Source: CAZYZQ01 sp964652075
GTDB lineage: Bacteria > Bacillota > Clostridia > Oscillospirales > Oscillospiraceae
Direction of reading: 5' to 3'
Assembly: GCA_964652075.1 (NCBI GenBank)
Contig: CAZYZQ010000007.1
Coordinates: 1 to 31,100, forward strand
Length of the DNA stretch: 31,100 nt
Positions 21,489-28,827 of this stretch are shown here, in pieces. Every line of letters begins with the position of its first letter. Position 1 is the first letter of the stretch. The notes under the pieces are model-generated. The model was not told where the DNA came from. It made no database searches and saw nothing but the letters and a program-made list of their open reading frames with translations. The translations under genes were made by a program, and so were the position numbers.

Positions 21489-21995
21489 ATGCTGCTGGAC
21501 CTGACAGACCTGTTTGATCACGAGGGCAGTCAGATCCCGTTTGAAACGGATGTGGATCTGCACGAGCTGCAGTTTGGGAGCGGCTTCCCTGTACAGGAGC
21601 CGGTGCATGCCAGCGGACGTGTTGTCAACACGGCGGGCGTGTATGTGCTGGACGGCACAGTCTCCACGACGCTGCATTGCGTGTGCGACCGTTGTACGCG
21701 AGCATTTGAAAAAACGGTTTCCTACCCGGTTCACGCCGTCCTCTCAAGGGATGCGGACACTGAGGATCAGAAGGATTTCTGGGTGTTCCCGCTCGAAAAC
21801 GAGCATGCGGATCTGGATGATATTGTGAACACGGCGTTCGTGCTCAGCATGGATTCCAAATTTGTCTGCGACGAGGCCTGTAAAGGGCTGTGCCCGCGCT
21901 GCGGCGCCAACCTGAACGATGGGCCATGCTGCTGCCGGAAGGAGCCGGACCCACGTCTGGCGGTTCTCGCGCAGCTGCTCGACAAGCATTCGTAA
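21489..21995 (+). CDS. YceD-family (DUF177) protein
   Basis: A 168-residue protein of the YceD/DUF177 family, generally encoded just before rpmF. Bacterial and plant members are linked to 23S rRNA accumulation and ribosome assembly. Visible features are LHCVCDRCTRAFEKTVSYPV (62-81), WVFPLENEHADLDDIVNTAFVLSMDSKFVC, and a C-terminal cysteine-rich knuckle CDEACKGLCPRCGANLNDG followed by CCC, probably binding zinc. Then DPRLAVLAQLLDK ends it, as in the family. ATG 21489 has AGTAGGTGG upstream, a fair ribosome site. It is transcribed from a consensus promoter together with rpmF, 46 bp downstream. Confidence 0.92.
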   Translation: MLLDLTDLFDHEGSQIPFETDVDLHELQFGSGFPVQEPVHASGRVVNTAGVYVLDGTVSTTLHCVCDRCTRAFEKTVSYPVHAVLSRDADTEDQKDFWVFPLENEHADLDDIVNTAFVLSMDSKFVCDEACKGLCPRCGANLNDGPCCCRKEPDPRLAVLAQLLDKHS

Positions 21996-22041
21996 ACCAT
22001 GTGCCGCCAAGGCATTGTTTGACTAAGGAGGTGTCGACCCC

Positions 22042-22227
22042 ATGGCAGTCCCGAAGTGTAAAGTCTCGAAGGCAAGACGTGATAAGAGAAGAAGCTCCCA
22101 CTGGAAGCTGGCAATGCCGTCTCTGACCACTTGCCCGAAATGCGGCGCGGCATGCCTGCCGCATAGAGCGTGCAAGGCTTGCGGCTCGTACAACGGCCGT
22201 CAGGTCATCGCAGTCAAGGCTGACTAA
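22042..22227 (+). CDS. rpmF: 50S ribosomal protein L32
   Basis: The 61-residue protein starts MAVPKCKVSKARRDKRRSSHWKL, the standard L32 N-terminus, and has the zinc-binding form with Cys31, Cys34, Cys44 and Cys47 (CPKCG...CKACG). ATG 22042 follows AAGGAGGTG. It lies 46 bp after yceD and is followed by a terminator. The four-cysteine form matters because some bacteria carry a second, cysteine-free paralogue for zinc limitation; none is seen here. Confidence 0.98.
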   Translation: MAVPKCKVSKARRDKRRSSHWKLAMPSLTTCPKCGAACLPHRACKACGSYNGRQVIAVKAD

Positions 22228-22240
22228 TTGACGAAAGACA

Positions 22241-22272
22241 AGAGGAGAGCGATTCTCTCCTCTTTTCTTTTT
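22241..22272 (+). terminator. Intrinsic terminator of yceD-rpmF
   Basis: AGAGGAGAG (22241-22249), loop CGATT, CTCTCCTCT (22255-22263), then TTTCTTTTT. Confidence 0.92.
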
Positions 22273-22277
22273 GCCGC

Positions 22278-22307
22278 TTGACCAAAGCAGGGGAAAGTGG
22301 CTATAAT
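22278..22307 (+). promoter_or_regulatory. Sigma-A promoter of der-plsY-gpsA
   Basis: TTGACC (22278-22283), 18-bp spacer, TATAAT (22302-22307), just after the rpmF terminator. Confidence 0.88.
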
Positions 22308-22333
22308 GATAAAAAAGGTAGGAGATGACTGCC

Positions 22334-23662
22334 ATGGGAAAACCAGTCGTAGCAATTGTGGGCCGGCCGAATGTTGGCAAGTCCATGCTCTTCAATAAAC
22401 TCACCGGAAAGCGGACTGCCATTGTCGAGGACACGCCGGGCGTCACCCGGGACCGGATCTATGGCAGCTGCGAATGGAACGGCCGGACGTTTGATATCAT
22501 CGATACCGGCGGTATTGAGCCGGGCACTGAGAATGATATGCTGAAGTTCATGCGCCGTCAGGCGGAGATCGCCATCCATACTGCGGACGTTGTTGTCATG
22601 GTCACGGACGTGAAGGTCGGCCTGACGGCGGCGGACGCCGAGGTTGCGTCGATGCTGAAAAAGTCGAAAAAGCCGGTCATCCTGGCTGTCAACAAGTGCG
22701 ACAGCACCGGCATGACCGACCCGGCGTTCTATGAGTTCTATAATCTGGGGCTTGGCGAGCCGATCGAGCTGTCCGCAGTTCACGGGCATGGCACGGGCGA
22801 CCTGCTTGACCGCTGTGTGGCCTTCTTCCCGGACGAGGAGCCGGAAGAGGAGACGTCCGACGTCATCAAGGTCGCGATTATCGGCAAGCCGAATGTCGGC
22901 AAATCCAGCCTGCTCAACCGGATTCTGGGCGAGGAGCGCACGATTGTCTCCAATATTGCGGGAACAACGCGCGACGCCATCAACAGCTACTTTGAAAACG
23001 AGCACGGCAAATACTGCTTTATCGACACAGCCGGGCTGCGCCGCCGCTCGAAGGTTGACGATCAGGTGGAGAAGTACAGCAATATGCGCACCGTCACGGC
23101 CATTGAGGAGGCGGACGTGTGCCTTGTCATGCTCGACGCGGAGGAGGGTGTGACAGAGCAGGATACGAAGATTGCCGGGCTTGCGCACGAAGCCGGCAAG
23201 GCGTCCATTCTGGTTGTCAACAAATGGGACAAGGTGGAAAAAGAGACAAACACGATGGACAAAAAGACGGAGGAGATCCGCCGGGACCTGAGCTATCTGA
23301 GCTATGCGCCCGTGCTGTTCCTCTCCGCGCTCACCGGCCAGCGTGTGGATAAGCTCTATGAGATGATCAACGCGGTGGCAAACGCCAGCGCGATGCGCAT
23401 CACAACCGGAACGCTGAACACGATTCTGGCCGATGCGACGGCGCGCGTGCAGCCGCCGAGCGACAAGGGCCGCCGCCTGAAGATCTACTATATGACGCAG
23501 GCCGGCGTCAAGCCGCCGCACTTCATTGCGTTCTGTAACGACGCAAAGCTGTTCCATTTTTCCTATCAGCGATATCTGGAAAACCAGATCCGCGCGGTGT
23601 TCGGCCTGACCGGGACGCCGCTGAAGCTGACGATCCGGCAGAAAGGCGATAAAGATGAATGA
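22334..23662 (+). CDS. der: Ribosome-assembly GTPase Der (EngA)
   Basis: Der is an essential GTPase with two G domains that matures the 50S subunit. The 442-residue protein has G domain 1 with GRPNVGKS (10-17), DTPGVTRD, DTGG and NKCD. G domain 2 has GKPNVGKSS, AGTTRDA, DTAGLRRRSKV and NKWD. The C-terminal KH-like domain contains KIYYMTQAGVKPPHFIAFCND and ends in a short basic tail. ATG 22334 is about 9 bp after AGGTAGGAG; an ATG at 22325 abuts that ribosome site with no spacing. It is the first gene of der-plsY-gpsA, a common clostridial order, and its last 8 bp overlap plsY. Confidence 0.97.
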   Translation: MGKPVVAIVGRPNVGKSMLFNKLTGKRTAIVEDTPGVTRDRIYGSCEWNGRTFDIIDTGGIEPGTENDMLKFMRRQAEIAIHTADVVVMVTDVKVGLTAADAEVASMLKKSKKPVILAVNKCDSTGMTDPAFYEFYNLGLGEPIELSAVHGHGTGDLLDRCVAFFPDEEPEEETSDVIKVAIIGKPNVGKSSLLNRILGEERTIVSNIAGTTRDAINSYFENEHGKYCFIDTAGLRRRSKVDDQVEKYSNMRTVTAIEEADVCLVMLDAEEGVTEQDTKIAGLAHEAGKASILVVNKWDKVEKETNTMDKKTEEIRRDLSYLSYAPVLFLSALTGQRVDKLYEMINAVANASAMRITTGTLNTILADATARVQPPSDKGRRLKIYYMTQAGVKPPHFIAFCNDAKLFHFSYQRYLENQIRAVFGLTGTPLKLTIRQKGDKDE

Positions 23663-24278
23663 AAGGGTGGCACTGGTTCTGCTTTTGACCGCGCTGGCGG
23701 GCTATCTGTTGGGCGGGCTGAACGGCGCGATTATCATCTCCAAATGTATCTATCATGAGGACATCCGAAAAAAAGGCAGCGGCAATGCGGGCCTGACGAA
23801 CTTTTACCGGAACTACGGTGCGCTTCAGACGCTGCCGGTATTGCTGATCGATGTCTGCAAGACTGTGGCCGCCTGCCTGATTGGTCATTTTCTGCTGCGG
23901 TCTGCCGGAATGGCGGATCTTGGCCGGATGCTCGGCGGCACGGCGGCGGTTGCTGGACACATGTTCCCGGCTTATTATGGCTTCCACGGCGGCAAGGGCA
24001 TCCTGTCCGGCGCGACGCTGGCTGCCTGTATGGACTGGCGCTGCTTCCTGATTGTGTTCGGCGTGTTTGTTGTGCTGGTTGTTCTGACAAAATATGTCTC
24101 GCTTGGCTCCGTGTGCGGCTGTGTTGCGCTGCCGCTGACGGTGCTCTGGCGGTTCTGGGGCCAGTGGGCGGTGTTTGCCATGGCGGTGCTGGTAGGTGGG
24201 CTTGCCATCTTCATGCATCGTGGGAACCTTCAGCGCCTCGCGGCCGGAAACGAGCGGAAATTAAAGCTCCATAAATAG
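23655..24278 (+). CDS. plsY: Glycerol-3-phosphate acyltransferase PlsY
   Basis: PlsY moves the acyl group of acyl-phosphate onto glycerol-3-phosphate, the first step of phosphatidic acid synthesis in Gram-positive bacteria. The 207-residue polytopic protein has the family loops GSGNAGLTNFYRNYG (42-56), HMFPAYYGFHGGKGILSG and a C-terminal FMHRGNLQRLAAGNERKL. About five membrane helices are seen. The usual GSGN-GATN loop is slightly changed to GSGNAGLTN. ATG 23655 overlaps the der stop by 8 bp. Its glycerol-3-phosphate comes from GpsA, coded 10 bp downstream, so a supply enzyme and its user are encoded side by side. Confidence 0.94.
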   Translation: MNERVALVLLLTALAGYLLGGLNGAIIISKCIYHEDIRKKGSGNAGLTNFYRNYGALQTLPVLLIDVCKTVAACLIGHFLLRSAGMADLGRMLGGTAAVAGHMFPAYYGFHGGKGILSGATLAACMDWRCFLIVFGVFVVLVVLTKYVSLGSVCGCVALPLTVLWRFWGQWAVFAMAVLVGGLAIFMHRGNLQRLAAGNERKLKLHK

Positions 24279-24288
24279 GAGGAAAACG

Positions 24289-25290
24289 ATGCAAATTGCG
24301 GTTGTTGGCAGCGGCGGCTGGGGCACGGCTCTGGCGATCCTGCTGCATGAAAATGGACATCAGGTAACGCTCTGGTCCTTCCTGCCGGAGGAGACGGAGA
24401 CGTTCCTGCGCACGCATGAAAACCCGCTTCTCAAGGGCGTTGCGCTTCCGGCGGAGATTACGTATACGACGGAGCTTTCCTGTGTGCGCGGCAAGAAGCT
24501 CGTGGTGCTTGCCACGCCGTCCTTCGCGGTGCGTGCGACGGCGGAGAAGCTCTGCGCGCATCTGGACGCGGACGCGCTGCTTGTCTCTGTGGCAAAGGGC
24601 ATTGAAAAGGACAGCGGGATGCGGATGAGTGAAATTGTCGAAGCGGTTACCGGACATACGACCGTCGCGCTCTCGGGACCGTCCCACGCCGAGGAGGTTG
24701 CGCGCGGTATCCCGACGGGCTGCGTAGCCGCCTGCCGCGAACAGGCGGCGGCCTCTGCGGTGCAGGATGTCTTTATGTCCGAGCGCTTCCGTGTTTACAC
24801 CTCACCGGACCCGGTCGGTGTGGAGCTGGCGGCGGCGCTCAAGAACGTCATTGCGCTCTGCGCAGGCATTTTGGACGGCATGGGCTGCGGCGATAACACA
24901 AAGGCGCTGATGATGACGCGCGGCCTGACGGAGATTGCACGTCTCGGCATCGCGCTCGGCGGCAGCCGCGAGACGTTCGCGGGGCTGGCTGGTGTGGGCG
25001 ATCTCATTGTGACCTGCACCTCCATGCACTCCCGCAACCGCCGCGCGGGCATCCTGATTGGCAAGGGGAAGACTGCGGAGCAGGCCATGAAGGAGGTTGG
25101 CGCGGTTGTTGAGGGCTATTATGCCGCTGCCTCTGCGCGGGAGCTTGCGAGGAAGGCGGGGGTGGACATGCCGATCTCGGAGGGCGCCTATCAGATCCTC
25201 TATGAGGGCCGGTCGCCGCAGGAGATCCTGACAAACCTGATGATGCGCCGCAAGCGCGATGAAATCGAAGACGCAAAGTGGGTTATGTAA
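24289..25290 (+). CDS. gpsA: NAD(P)H-dependent glycerol-3-phosphate dehydrogenase
   Basis: GpsA reduces dihydroxyacetone phosphate to sn-glycerol-3-phosphate for phospholipid synthesis. The 333-residue protein has the N-terminal Rossmann motif GSGGWGTALAI (7-17) and VSVAKGIEKDSGMRMSE. SGPSHAEEVARG is followed by ELAAALKNVIALCAGILDGMGCGDNTKALMMTRGLTEIARLG with the catalytic Lys, and by GLAGVGDLIVTC. ATG 24289 follows AGGAGG. It is the last gene of der-plsY-gpsA and is followed by a long GC-rich terminator. Confidence 0.97.
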   Translation: MQIAVVGSGGWGTALAILLHENGHQVTLWSFLPEETETFLRTHENPLLKGVALPAEITYTTELSCVRGKKLVVLATPSFAVRATAEKLCAHLDADALLVSVAKGIEKDSGMRMSEIVEAVTGHTTVALSGPSHAEEVARGIPTGCVAACREQAAASAVQDVFMSERFRVYTSPDPVGVELAAALKNVIALCAGILDGMGCGDNTKALMMTRGLTEIARLGIALGGSRETFAGLAGVGDLIVTCTSMHSRNRRAGILIGKGKTAEQAMKEVGAVVEGYYAAASARELARKAGVDMPISEGAYQILYEGRSPQEILTNLMMRRKRDEIEDAKWVM

Positions 25291-25294
25291 TAGG

Positions 25295-25342
25295 AAAGCC
25301 CCGCGTCCGACCTCCCGCTGGGCAGACCGGACGCGGGGCTTT
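25295..25342 (+). terminator. Intrinsic terminator of der-plsY-gpsA
   Basis: AAAGCCCCGCGTCCG (25295-25309) pairs perfectly with CGGACGCGGGGCTTT (25328-25342). Only a short T-run follows. It lies next to, but separate from, the opposing rpmB terminator. Confidence 0.87.
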
Positions 25343-25345
25343 GTC

Positions 25346-25386
25346 ATAAAAATGAAAGCCGCCAGAAATCTGGCGGCGACTTCATT
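25346..25386 (-). terminator. Intrinsic terminator of rpmB
   Basis: On the minus strand GCCGCCAG, loop ATTT, CTGGCGGC (plus 25358-25377), then TTTCATTTTT (plus 25348-25357). AATGAA/TTCATT may extend the stem. Confidence 0.88.
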
Positions 25387-25404
25387 TCCTGTTTGCGCTT
25401 GCAA

Positions 25405-25602
25405 TCAGACTGCACTGTCCGCGCGGATCACTTTGTTGGAGCGCAGGCATCTCGTACAGACGTAGACATGGCACGGAGTACCATCGACAATTGCCTTGAC
25501 GCGCTTGACATTCGGCTTCCAGGCCCGGTTGGAACGACGGTGGGAATGGGAAACCTTAATGCCAAAGGTGACGCCCTTGCCGCAAATATCGCACTTAGCC
25601 AC
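25405..25602 (-). CDS. rpmB: 50S ribosomal protein L28
   Basis: The 65-residue protein starts MAKCDICGKGVTFGIKVSHSHRRSNRAWKPN, the L28 signature, and has the zinc-binding Cys4, Cys7, Cys49 and Cys52 (CTRC). The start codon is GTG 25602, chosen because AAGGAGGTG is perfectly spaced upstream and the family N-terminus begins there; no ATG is available. It is a single-gene unit with its own promoter and terminator, divergent from hprK. Confidence 0.97.
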   Translation of the reverse strand: MAKCDICGKGVTFGIKVSHSHRRSNRAWKPNVKRVKAIVDGTPCHVYVCTRCLRSNKVIRADSAV

Positions 25603-25660
25603 TGACTGCACCTCCTTGCCATCTGAAAATCTGAATTTCACGTCACAGACGCTATGACGT

Positions 25661-25689
25661 ATTTTAGCAGAAATACTCTCAAAATGCAA
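25661..25689 (-). promoter_or_regulatory. Sigma-A promoter of rpmB
   Basis: Minus-strand TTGCAT (plus 25684-25689), 17-bp spacer, TAAAAT (plus 25661-25666). The leader to GTG 25602 is about 50 nt. Confidence 0.8.
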
Positions 25690-25724
25690 GAGAAAAATGC
25701 AAAAAAATAAAATTCCCCGGACGG

Positions 25725-25753
25725 TTGCGAAATGGCGGCAAAGCGAATATAAT
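25725..25753 (+). promoter_or_regulatory. Sigma-A promoter of hprK
   Basis: TTGCGA (25725-25730), 17-bp spacer, TATAAT (25748-25753). Transcription would start near 25760, about 45 nt before ATG 25804. Confidence 0.88.
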
Positions 25754-25803
25754 AGGAAACGAAAGGGAAACCCCGATACGAAAGAGCTTGGAGGGAGCCG
25801 GAG

Positions 25804-26748
25804 ATGAACAATATCAATCAGTCGACGGTACCGCTGACGCGGATTGTGGACGAGTTCCGGCTGCATCCGATCTACCGCGCCTCTGATTATGAGCAGGTTT
25901 GTGTGCTGGCGGAGGACGTTTCGCGTCCCGGCCTGCAGCTGGCGGGCTTTTTCGAGCACTTCGAGCCGAGCCGCCTGCAGATTATCGGCATGGCGGAGAC
26001 GGCTTTTCTGGCCGAGCTGAGCAGCGAGCAGCGCCGCGCGGCCTTTGACCGGATGCTCTCCTACCGGATCCCAGCGCTGATCCTCAGCCGCAGCCTGACG
26101 GCCTATCCGGAGTGCATGGAGATGGCGGTGCGGCACGATATCACCGTGCTCGGCAGCGCGTCGTCCACCTCGGTTCTGACCTCTACGCTGATCTCGCGGC
26201 TTTCCAATCTGCTGGCGCCCTGCGTGACGCGGCACGGTGTGTTTGTCGAGGTCTACGGCGAGGGCGTGCTGCTCACCGGTGAGAGCGGCATCGGCAAAAG
26301 CGAGGCCGCGATTGAGCTGGTCAAGCGCGGCCACCGCCTGATCGCGGACGACGCGGTCGAAATCCGCCGTGTGGGAACGGAGCACCTTGTGGGAACGGCG
26401 CCGGAGCTGATCCGCCACTACATTGAGATCCGCGGCATCGGCGTGATCAACGTGGCGCAGCTGTTCGGCATGGGCGCTATCAAGCAGGAATCCGATATTG
26501 ATATTGTGATCAACATCGTGCCGTGGAGCAACACGGCGCTGTATGACAGGGTCGGCGTGGAGAGCCAGCACGTAGAGATTCTCGGCGTCAAGGTGCCGTC
26601 TCTGACGATTCCGGTCAAGCCGGGCCGGAATCTTGCGATTATTGTCGAGGTTGCGGCGATGGAGGCGCGGCAGAAGCGCATGGGCTATAATGCCGCGCGC
26701 GAATTTACAAACCGCATCAACGACTATTTTGACAACAATGCCACATAA
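25804..26748 (+). CDS. hprK: HPr kinase/phosphorylase
   Basis: HprK phosphorylates Ser46 of HPr when glycolytic intermediates are high and removes the phosphate when they are low, thereby driving catabolite control through CcpA. The 314-residue protein has an N-terminal Mur-ligase-like domain (1-130) and a C-terminal kinase domain. In the latter are His143 in VTRHGVFVEVYG, Walker A GESGIGKS (159-166), LIADDAVEI, and the K/P signature EIRGIGVINV (208-217). MEARQKRMGYNAAREFTNRIND ends the regulatory region. All known key residues are present. ATG 25804 follows TTGGAGGGA. In many Firmicutes hprK is followed by lgt; here a terminator-like hairpin and a new promoter precede murB. Confidence 0.96.
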   Translation: MNNINQSTVPLTRIVDEFRLHPIYRASDYEQVCVLAEDVSRPGLQLAGFFEHFEPSRLQIIGMAETAFLAELSSEQRRAAFDRMLSYRIPALILSRSLTAYPECMEMAVRHDITVLGSASSTSVLTSTLISRLSNLLAPCVTRHGVFVEVYGEGVLLTGESGIGKSEAAIELVKRGHRLIADDAVEIRRVGTEHLVGTAPELIRHYIEIRGIGVINVAQLFGMGAIKQESDIDIVINIVPWSNTALYDRVGVESQHVEILGVKVPSLTIPVKPGRNLAIIVEVAAMEARQKRMGYNAAREFTNRINDYFDNNAT

Positions 26749-26772
26749 TTCCGCCGGAGTACCGGCGGCGTA

Positions 26773-26806
26773 TCAGGAGGGCGCCCGCTACCGGGCACCC
26801 TCCTGA
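26773..26806 (+). terminator. Probable terminator after hprK
   Basis: TCAGGAGGG (26773-26781) with CCCTCCTGA (26798-26806) and GCCCG (26783-26787) with CGGGC (26792-26796) form a stem broken by one C-A mismatch, loop CTAC. The T-tract is poor (TGCTTGTT). Confidence 0.6.
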
Positions 26807-26832
26807 CTGCTTGTTGCGGCGGGATGGGCAGA

Positions 26833-26861
26833 TTGCAATCCGGCCAAATGTGCGGTATAAT
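26833..26861 (+). promoter_or_regulatory. Promoter upstream of murB (distal)
   Basis: TTGCAA (26833-26838), 17-bp spacer, TATAAT (26856-26861). Transcripts from about 26868 would have a leader of some 165 nt before the murB start, including CCGGG/CCCGG (26925-26945) and a possible 14-codon reading frame at 26967-27011. Confidence 0.8.
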
Positions 26862-26990
26862 AGGAAAAACTGCAAAAACTGGGGAGCAGGGCGTTCGCAG
26901 GGAATACATCTGCATATCCTGTGACCGGGACAATATGTGGCCCGGAAATCCCGTGGGGAGGAAAAAGTGCTTTTCTACAGGGCGGTTTTC

Positions 26991-26999
26991 TGTTATACT
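26991..26999 (+). promoter_or_regulatory. Possible second, extended -10 promoter of murB
   Basis: TGTTATACT is an extended -10 (TGn-TATACT, 26994-26999). The -35 at 17 bp is TTTTCT, a poor match. Starts near 27006 would give an mRNA with a very short leader. Confidence 0.45.
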
Positions 27000-27034
27000 G
27001 ATTCTGTATGAACGTGCCGGAGGAGTTGGTTGCC

Positions 27035-27952
27035 GTGAAGGAGCTGGAGAGCAGATTGCACAGTGCCCTGCCGGGGCTGAAGCTGGAGCGCGATGTGCCG
27101 CTGTCGAAGCTGACGTCGTTCCGCATTGGCGGGCCGGCGGCGCTTGTGGCGTACCCGAAAGATGAAACGGAGCTGATCGCGCTGGTACGGCTGGCACGGG
27201 GCGTACCGCACTGTACTTTGGGCGCGGGCAGCAATGTCCTCGCGCCGGACGAGGGATATTCCGGCCTTGTGATTCGGACAAAGGAATGCCTGACCGGTGA
27301 GCGCGTTGCGGGGACGCAGCTGTATGTGTGCGCCGGGACAGCGATGGCGCGCGCGGCGGTATGTGCCGCAGACGCGGGGCTTAGCGGGCTGGAGTTTGCT
27401 CACGGCATCCCCGGAACCGTCGGCGGCGGCCTGTTTATGAACGCCGGCGCTTACGGCGGCGAGATGCGGCAGGTGGCAACTGTAACACGTTTTTTGCATC
27501 CGGACGGCCGGGTTGAGACCTATTGCGGCGAGGCGCAGGGGTTCGGCTATCGGTCCAGCGCGTTTCAGGCCATGCCGGGCGTGATCCTCTCGACAGAGTT
27601 TTCCCTGGCGCCGGGCGATCCGGCGCAGATCCGGGAAACCATGCGCACGCTGGCGCAGAAGCGCCGTGCGTCCCAGCCGCTGGAGCTGCCCTCTGCCGGC
27701 AGCGCCTTCAAGCGACCGGCGACGGGCTATGCGGCGGCGCTGATCGATCAGGCGGGGCTGAAAGGCCTGCGGGTCGGCGGCGCGGCGGTCTCGGAAAAGC
27801 ACGCGGGTTTTCTTGTCAATCTGGGCGGGGCCACGGCCGCGGATGTCCGCGCGCTGCTCGCGGCGGTACAGGAGCGGGTGTGGGAAGCCTGCGGCGTCCG
27901 GCTGGAACCGGAGATTCGGATATTAGGGGAGGATATGCCATGCAACTGCTGA
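27035..27952 (+). CDS. murB: UDP-N-acetylenolpyruvoylglucosamine reductase
   Basis: MurB reduces UDP-GlcNAc-enolpyruvate to UDP-MurNAc with FAD and NADPH, the second committed step of peptidoglycan synthesis. The FAD domain shows LTSFRIGGPA and LGAGSNVLAPDEGYSGLVI. GLSGLEFAHGIPGTVGGGLFMNAGAYGGEM is the FAD-binding core, followed by GYRSSAF, the catalytic Ser in SAGSAFKRP, and the catalytic Glu in LEPEIRILG. I take GTG 27035 as start (305 residues, Bacillus size) because GGAGGAG (27019-27025) lies 9 bp before it. ATG 27008 would add nine residues, but no ribosome site lies close to it. The gene overlaps rapZ by 13 bp and heads murB-rapZ-yvcK-whiA, where wall precursor and amino-sugar regulation genes sit together. 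Confidence 0.94.
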   Translation: MKELESRLHSALPGLKLERDVPLSKLTSFRIGGPAALVAYPKDETELIALVRLARGVPHCTLGAGSNVLAPDEGYSGLVIRTKECLTGERVAGTQLYVCAGTAMARAAVCAADAGLSGLEFAHGIPGTVGGGLFMNAGAYGGEMRQVATVTRFLHPDGRVETYCGEAQGFGYRSSAFQAMPGVILSTEFSLAPGDPAQIRETMRTLAQKRRASQPLELPSAGSAFKRPATGYAAALIDQAGLKGLRVGGAAVSEKHAGFLVNLGGATAADVRALLAAVQERVWEACGVRLEPEIRILGEDMPCNC

Positions 27953-28812
27953 TTATGTCGGGCCTGTCCGGCGCGGGCAAGAGTAAAGCCGCGCGGATTT
28001 TGGAGGACAACGGGTACTACTGTGTGGATAATATGCCGGTCGCGCTTATCAAGCCGTTTGCGCAGTACTGCATGGCGACGCACGGGCGGTATGAAAAGGT
28101 CGTCGTCGTCTGCGACTCGCGCAGCGGGTTGGCCTTTGAGGATCTCAACAGCGCCATGCAGGATCTCACCGCGATGGGATGCCCGTATTCCCTGATTTTT
28201 ATGGAGGCGGACGACGAGGTTATCATCAAACGCTTTAAGGAGACGCGCCGGATGCATCCGTTGACGGCCGACGGCTCGCCGCTGTCGGAGGCGGTGCGGC
28301 GGGAGCGGATTATGATGGAACCGATCCACAACCGCGCGGCGCATGTCATCAACACCTCGACCTTTTCCACCGCGAAGCTGCGGGGGGAACTGCTGCGCCG
28401 TGTCGTCGGCGGCAAGCTCGAGCAGGCGATGACGGTCAATGTCATGTCTTTCGGCTTTAAATACGGCCTGCCGCTCGACGCCGATCTGGTGCTTGACGTG
28501 CGGTTTTTGCCGAACCCCTACTATATTGACCAGCTGCGAAACCGGACGGGGCTGGAGGAGCCGGTGCGCGATTTCATTTTCTCCAAGCAGATGACGCTCG
28601 ACTATATGGCGAAGCTTGAAGACCTGCTGGCCTTCTCGCTGCCGCTGTACAACGAGGAGGGGAAGACGAACCTTGTGATTGCGGTCGGCTGCACGGGCGG
28701 CCATCACCGCTCCGTCGCCATTGCCAAGGCGGTTGGCGAGCTGGTTGCAAAGCGCGGCTACGTGACGGTTGTAACACACCGTGATATCAGCCGGGAAAAC
28801 GTACAGGACTGA
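27940..28812 (+). CDS. rapZ: RNase adapter protein RapZ (YvcJ)
   Basis: RapZ is a P-loop nucleotide-binding protein. In E. coli it delivers the sRNA GlmZ to RNase E and thereby controls GlmS; in Bacillus its homologue YvcJ is a nucleotidase linked to competence. The 290-residue protein has Walker A GLSGAGKS (8-15), YYCVDNMPVALI, MSFGFKYGLPLDADLVLDVRFLPNPY, and the C-terminal GCTGGHHRSVAIAKAVGE, the RNA-binding part. ATG 27940 follows GGGGAGGA and lies 13 bp inside murB. yvcK follows 15 bp after the stop. Which RNA, if any, it binds here is unknown. Confidence 0.95.
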   Translation: MQLLIMSGLSGAGKSKAARILEDNGYYCVDNMPVALIKPFAQYCMATHGRYEKVVVVCDSRSGLAFEDLNSAMQDLTAMGCPYSLIFMEADDEVIIKRFKETRRMHPLTADGSPLSEAVRRERIMMEPIHNRAAHVINTSTFSTAKLRGELLRRVVGGKLEQAMTVNVMSFGFKYGLPLDADLVLDVRFLPNPYYIDQLRNRTGLEEPVRDFIFSKQMTLDYMAKLEDLLAFSLPLYNEEGKTNLVIAVGCTGGHHRSVAIAKAVGELVAKRGYVTVVTHRDISRENVQD

Positions 28813-28827
28813 CGGGGACGAAATGCC

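Noticed and set aside
22301..23557. Long minus-strand open frame opposite der
   Set aside because: Der is complete with all GTPase motifs; the frame is a by-product of codon bias.
26824..27165. Open frame overlapping the murB start
   Set aside because: It has no ribosome site, runs into murB in another frame, and its sequence resembles no family.
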